From: JAADGZ01 sp964596835
GTDB lineage: Bacteria; Pseudomonadota; Gammaproteobacteria; UBA6429; Thiohalophilaceae
Reading direction: 5' to 3'
Length of the DNA stretch: 6,567 bases
Assembly (NCBI GenBank): GCA_964596835.1
Contig: CAZQVV010000139.1
Coordinates: forward strand, 1 to 6,567
The position numbers and the translations under genes were made by a program. Shown here piece by piece: positions 5,518 to 6,567 of this stretch (its first letter is position 1; each line of letters starts with the position of its first letter). The notes beneath the pieces were generated by a model. That model was not told the origin of the DNA and did no database searches. It was given only the letters and a program-made list of their open reading frames with translations.

Positions 5518-5738
5518 CACGTTATTTAGCATCCGGATTCAGCGACAGTATACCTATTTCATTATAACCAGACCTCCCCTGAGCCTTATGATGGATGTTG
5601 AGTCATGAAATTTTCATTGCCATTCTGATTATCAAATTAAAATATCCAAACGTCCGGAACAGGGTGAATTTACCTATTGAGACAGAAATTTTAAAGACCT
5701 TCTTAGACAATAGATGCTTAAGACCAGGTAAAATTAGA
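5518..5738. other. AT-rich intergenic stretch with no supported gene
   Basis: No coding frame here resembles a known family. A short open frame at 5595-5777 lacks a ribosome-binding site and runs antisense into the PIN fragment. ATGAAA-T-TTTCAT at 5605-5617 is a 13-base palindrome of unknown meaning. I see no RNA gene or terminator. Confidence 0.5.
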
Positions 5739-6071
5739 TTACCGCTCATTCTTACGGATGTCTTCCCAGGAATTTAGTACCTGAACACCTGTTGGGAGGA
5801 AATCATTTACATTTCTGGTTACAACCGTTAATTTATGTACCAATGCTGTGGCCGCAATTAATGCGTCACGTTCAGATTGTGGATCTGGTACATGCAGCTT
5901 TGCACATTGCAGGGTAACGTCTACGTCAATCGGTAAAATCCGACCTTCAAAACGAGGCAAGATCTCGTTATCAAGCCAGGCTCTTAATAAAGCGCCTTGC
6001 TTTTTATCTTTGCGTATTTTTAGCAACACACCGTGTTCTATTTCAAGGATGCTTATGACCGATAAATAAAT
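5739..6071 (-). pseudogene. PIN-domain toxin (VapC/FitB type), N-terminus missing
   Basis: The frame is open from about 6071 and reads 'IYLSVISILEIEHGVLL', the 'SVISxxEIxxG' strand and helix of FitB/VapC-type PIN ribonucleases with its acidic residue. It continues through 'LRAWLDNEILPRFEGRILPI', 'ERDALIAATALVHKL' (second acidic site) and 'VTRNVNDF' (third), then 'VQVLNSW', the normal C-terminus. What is missing is the first 40 or so residues, including the LDTN motif that supplies the first catalytic Asp, and any antitoxin gene upstream. Possible GTG start codons remain internally (6029), but a product would lack an essential metal ligand. The fragment runs directly into an IS630-type transposase gene on the same strand, overlapping its last codons in another frame. 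It is therefore a toxin gene broken by a recombination event, very probably inactive. Confidence 0.78.
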
Positions 6072-6514
6072 TCGGCTTGTTTTTCTGTGTCAAATTTATG
6101 AGGCACACCTTTGGGTTTCTTGTAACTAAAACCATGTTGATGTAACCATTTATTTAAACCCGGAATACTATATTCGATGCCATAGGTTTCCTTGATATAG
6201 ACAATAATTTGATGCTGGTGTAAATAGGTTTTTCCGCATAAATGATGGACTAAGCTCTGAGTCTCATCGTTAGATAAATATCCATCAGAGCCGCCACTTT
6301 CGAGAGTTAGTTTTGCGCTTTGAATGAAATCATTGAGGTGGCGAACGATGCTTGCTTCATGTTTTCTTAATGCTTGAGCTATCATGATTGAAGACCAACC
6401 TTCATCTGATAGCAGTACAGCTTTTATTCGATCACACTCACGTTTATCCCGACACTTTTTGTGTCGGAGCTCTAACGCTGATTTTTCTTTTTGGCTGAGA
6501 GTGAGATTTATCAT
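6053..6514 (-). pseudogene. IS630-family transposase, N-terminal DNA-binding half only
   Basis: The 153-residue frame holds two helix-turn-helix regions. Residues 20-62 include 'CDRIKAVLLSDEGWSSIMIA' and 'ALRKHEASIVRHL'. Residues 85-140 include 'YGIEYSIPGLNKWLHQHGFS' and 'KKPKGVPHKFDTEKQAEFI'. These match the paired DNA-binding domain of IS630-type transposases, which are usually about 340 residues. The frame ends 'EFIYRS' plus TAA just where the DDE catalytic domain ('FxDAVHPxH' and beyond) should begin. That stop belongs to the joined PIN sequence rather than to the transposase. No catalytic Asp or Glu remains, so it cannot transpose. The ATG at 6514-6512 has no clear Shine-Dalgarno sequence. 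If translated, the fragment could still bind the ends of related elements and interfere with them, but that is speculation. Confidence 0.82.
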
Positions 6515-6524
6515 ATAGGCCTAT
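6515..6524. repeat. Palindrome ATAGGCCTAT next to the transposase start
   Basis: A perfect ten-base palindrome lies immediately upstream of the transposase ATG. It is nested in a wider imperfect one (TCAT at 6511-6514, ATGA at 6526-6529). It could be a transposase or repressor site near the IS end; nothing else supports a role. Confidence 0.3.
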
Positions 6525-6567
6525 GATGATCTCTTAAAATAAAAAAGCAAGTCATAAATCACGCATT

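Larger units (their letters stand above)
6053..6567 (-). mobile_element. IS630-family insertion sequence remnant
   Basis: This covers the transposase 5' half and its upstream side. IS630 elements insert at TA dinucleotides and have short terminal inverted repeats close to the gene start. The stretch 6515-6567 is AT-rich and probably contains that end, but I cannot mark the tip without the partner repeat, which has been lost. The inner break is at about 6056-6072. Confidence 0.5.

Noticed and set aside
5595..5777. 60-residue plus-strand frame near the PIN fragment
   Set aside because: It has no start signals, lies in AT-rich sequence, overlaps the PIN 3' end in antisense, and has no family resemblance.

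Overview
The window looks like an accessory, island-type stretch from a proteobacterium, probably a gammaproteobacterium. That assignment is inference: it rests on the mix of a HipBA-type module, a class II Fic protein, IS21- and IS630-type transposase genes, and moderate GC. No housekeeping gene is present to anchor it. By reading, three protein-coding units look complete: a HipB-like antitoxin, an ATPase with a DUF4143-type C-terminus, and a Fic enzyme. The 5' end of hipA runs off the left edge. Everything else that codes is a remnant.

Layout from left to right. Positions 1-294 (minus strand) hold the start of a hipA-like toxin gene and a complete hipB-like gene. Ahead of them is a near-consensus promoter covered by TATACG/CGTATA operator half-sites. 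Positions 454-513 hold three TCGAAA boxes. Next come the 3' end of a decayed tyrosine integrase (minus, stop at 526-528), a palindromic site (774-818), and the 3' part of a large serine recombinase gene (plus, 863-1336) broken by an in-frame TAG. After about 200 bases with nothing convincing, a promoter and an inverted repeat lead into the ATPase gene (plus, 1602-2900). An IS21 istA remnant follows (plus, 3007-3813), with an extra TAA codon directly after its first catalytic Asp and a truncated 3' end. The Fic gene (minus, 3835-5385) is next. Its upstream region (5389-5517) carries six more TCGAAA boxes in the same orientation as the left cluster. The right end is a fusion of two fragments: a PIN-domain toxin lacking its N-terminus (minus, 5739-6071) and an IS630-type transposase lacking its catalytic half (minus, 6053-6514).

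The intact genes are toxin-type or defence-associated families, and the wreckage between them is recombinase and transposase. This is the usual look of a toxin-antitoxin-rich island assembled by repeated insertion and deletion. The least explained signal is the pair of TCGAAA box clusters. They share a 13-base stretch and a spacing of about 20 to 30 bases. Each lies upstream of one of the two intact minus-strand toxin-type modules. They could be integrase arm sites, IS21-type multiple terminal repeats, or regulator sites; the sequence alone does not decide.
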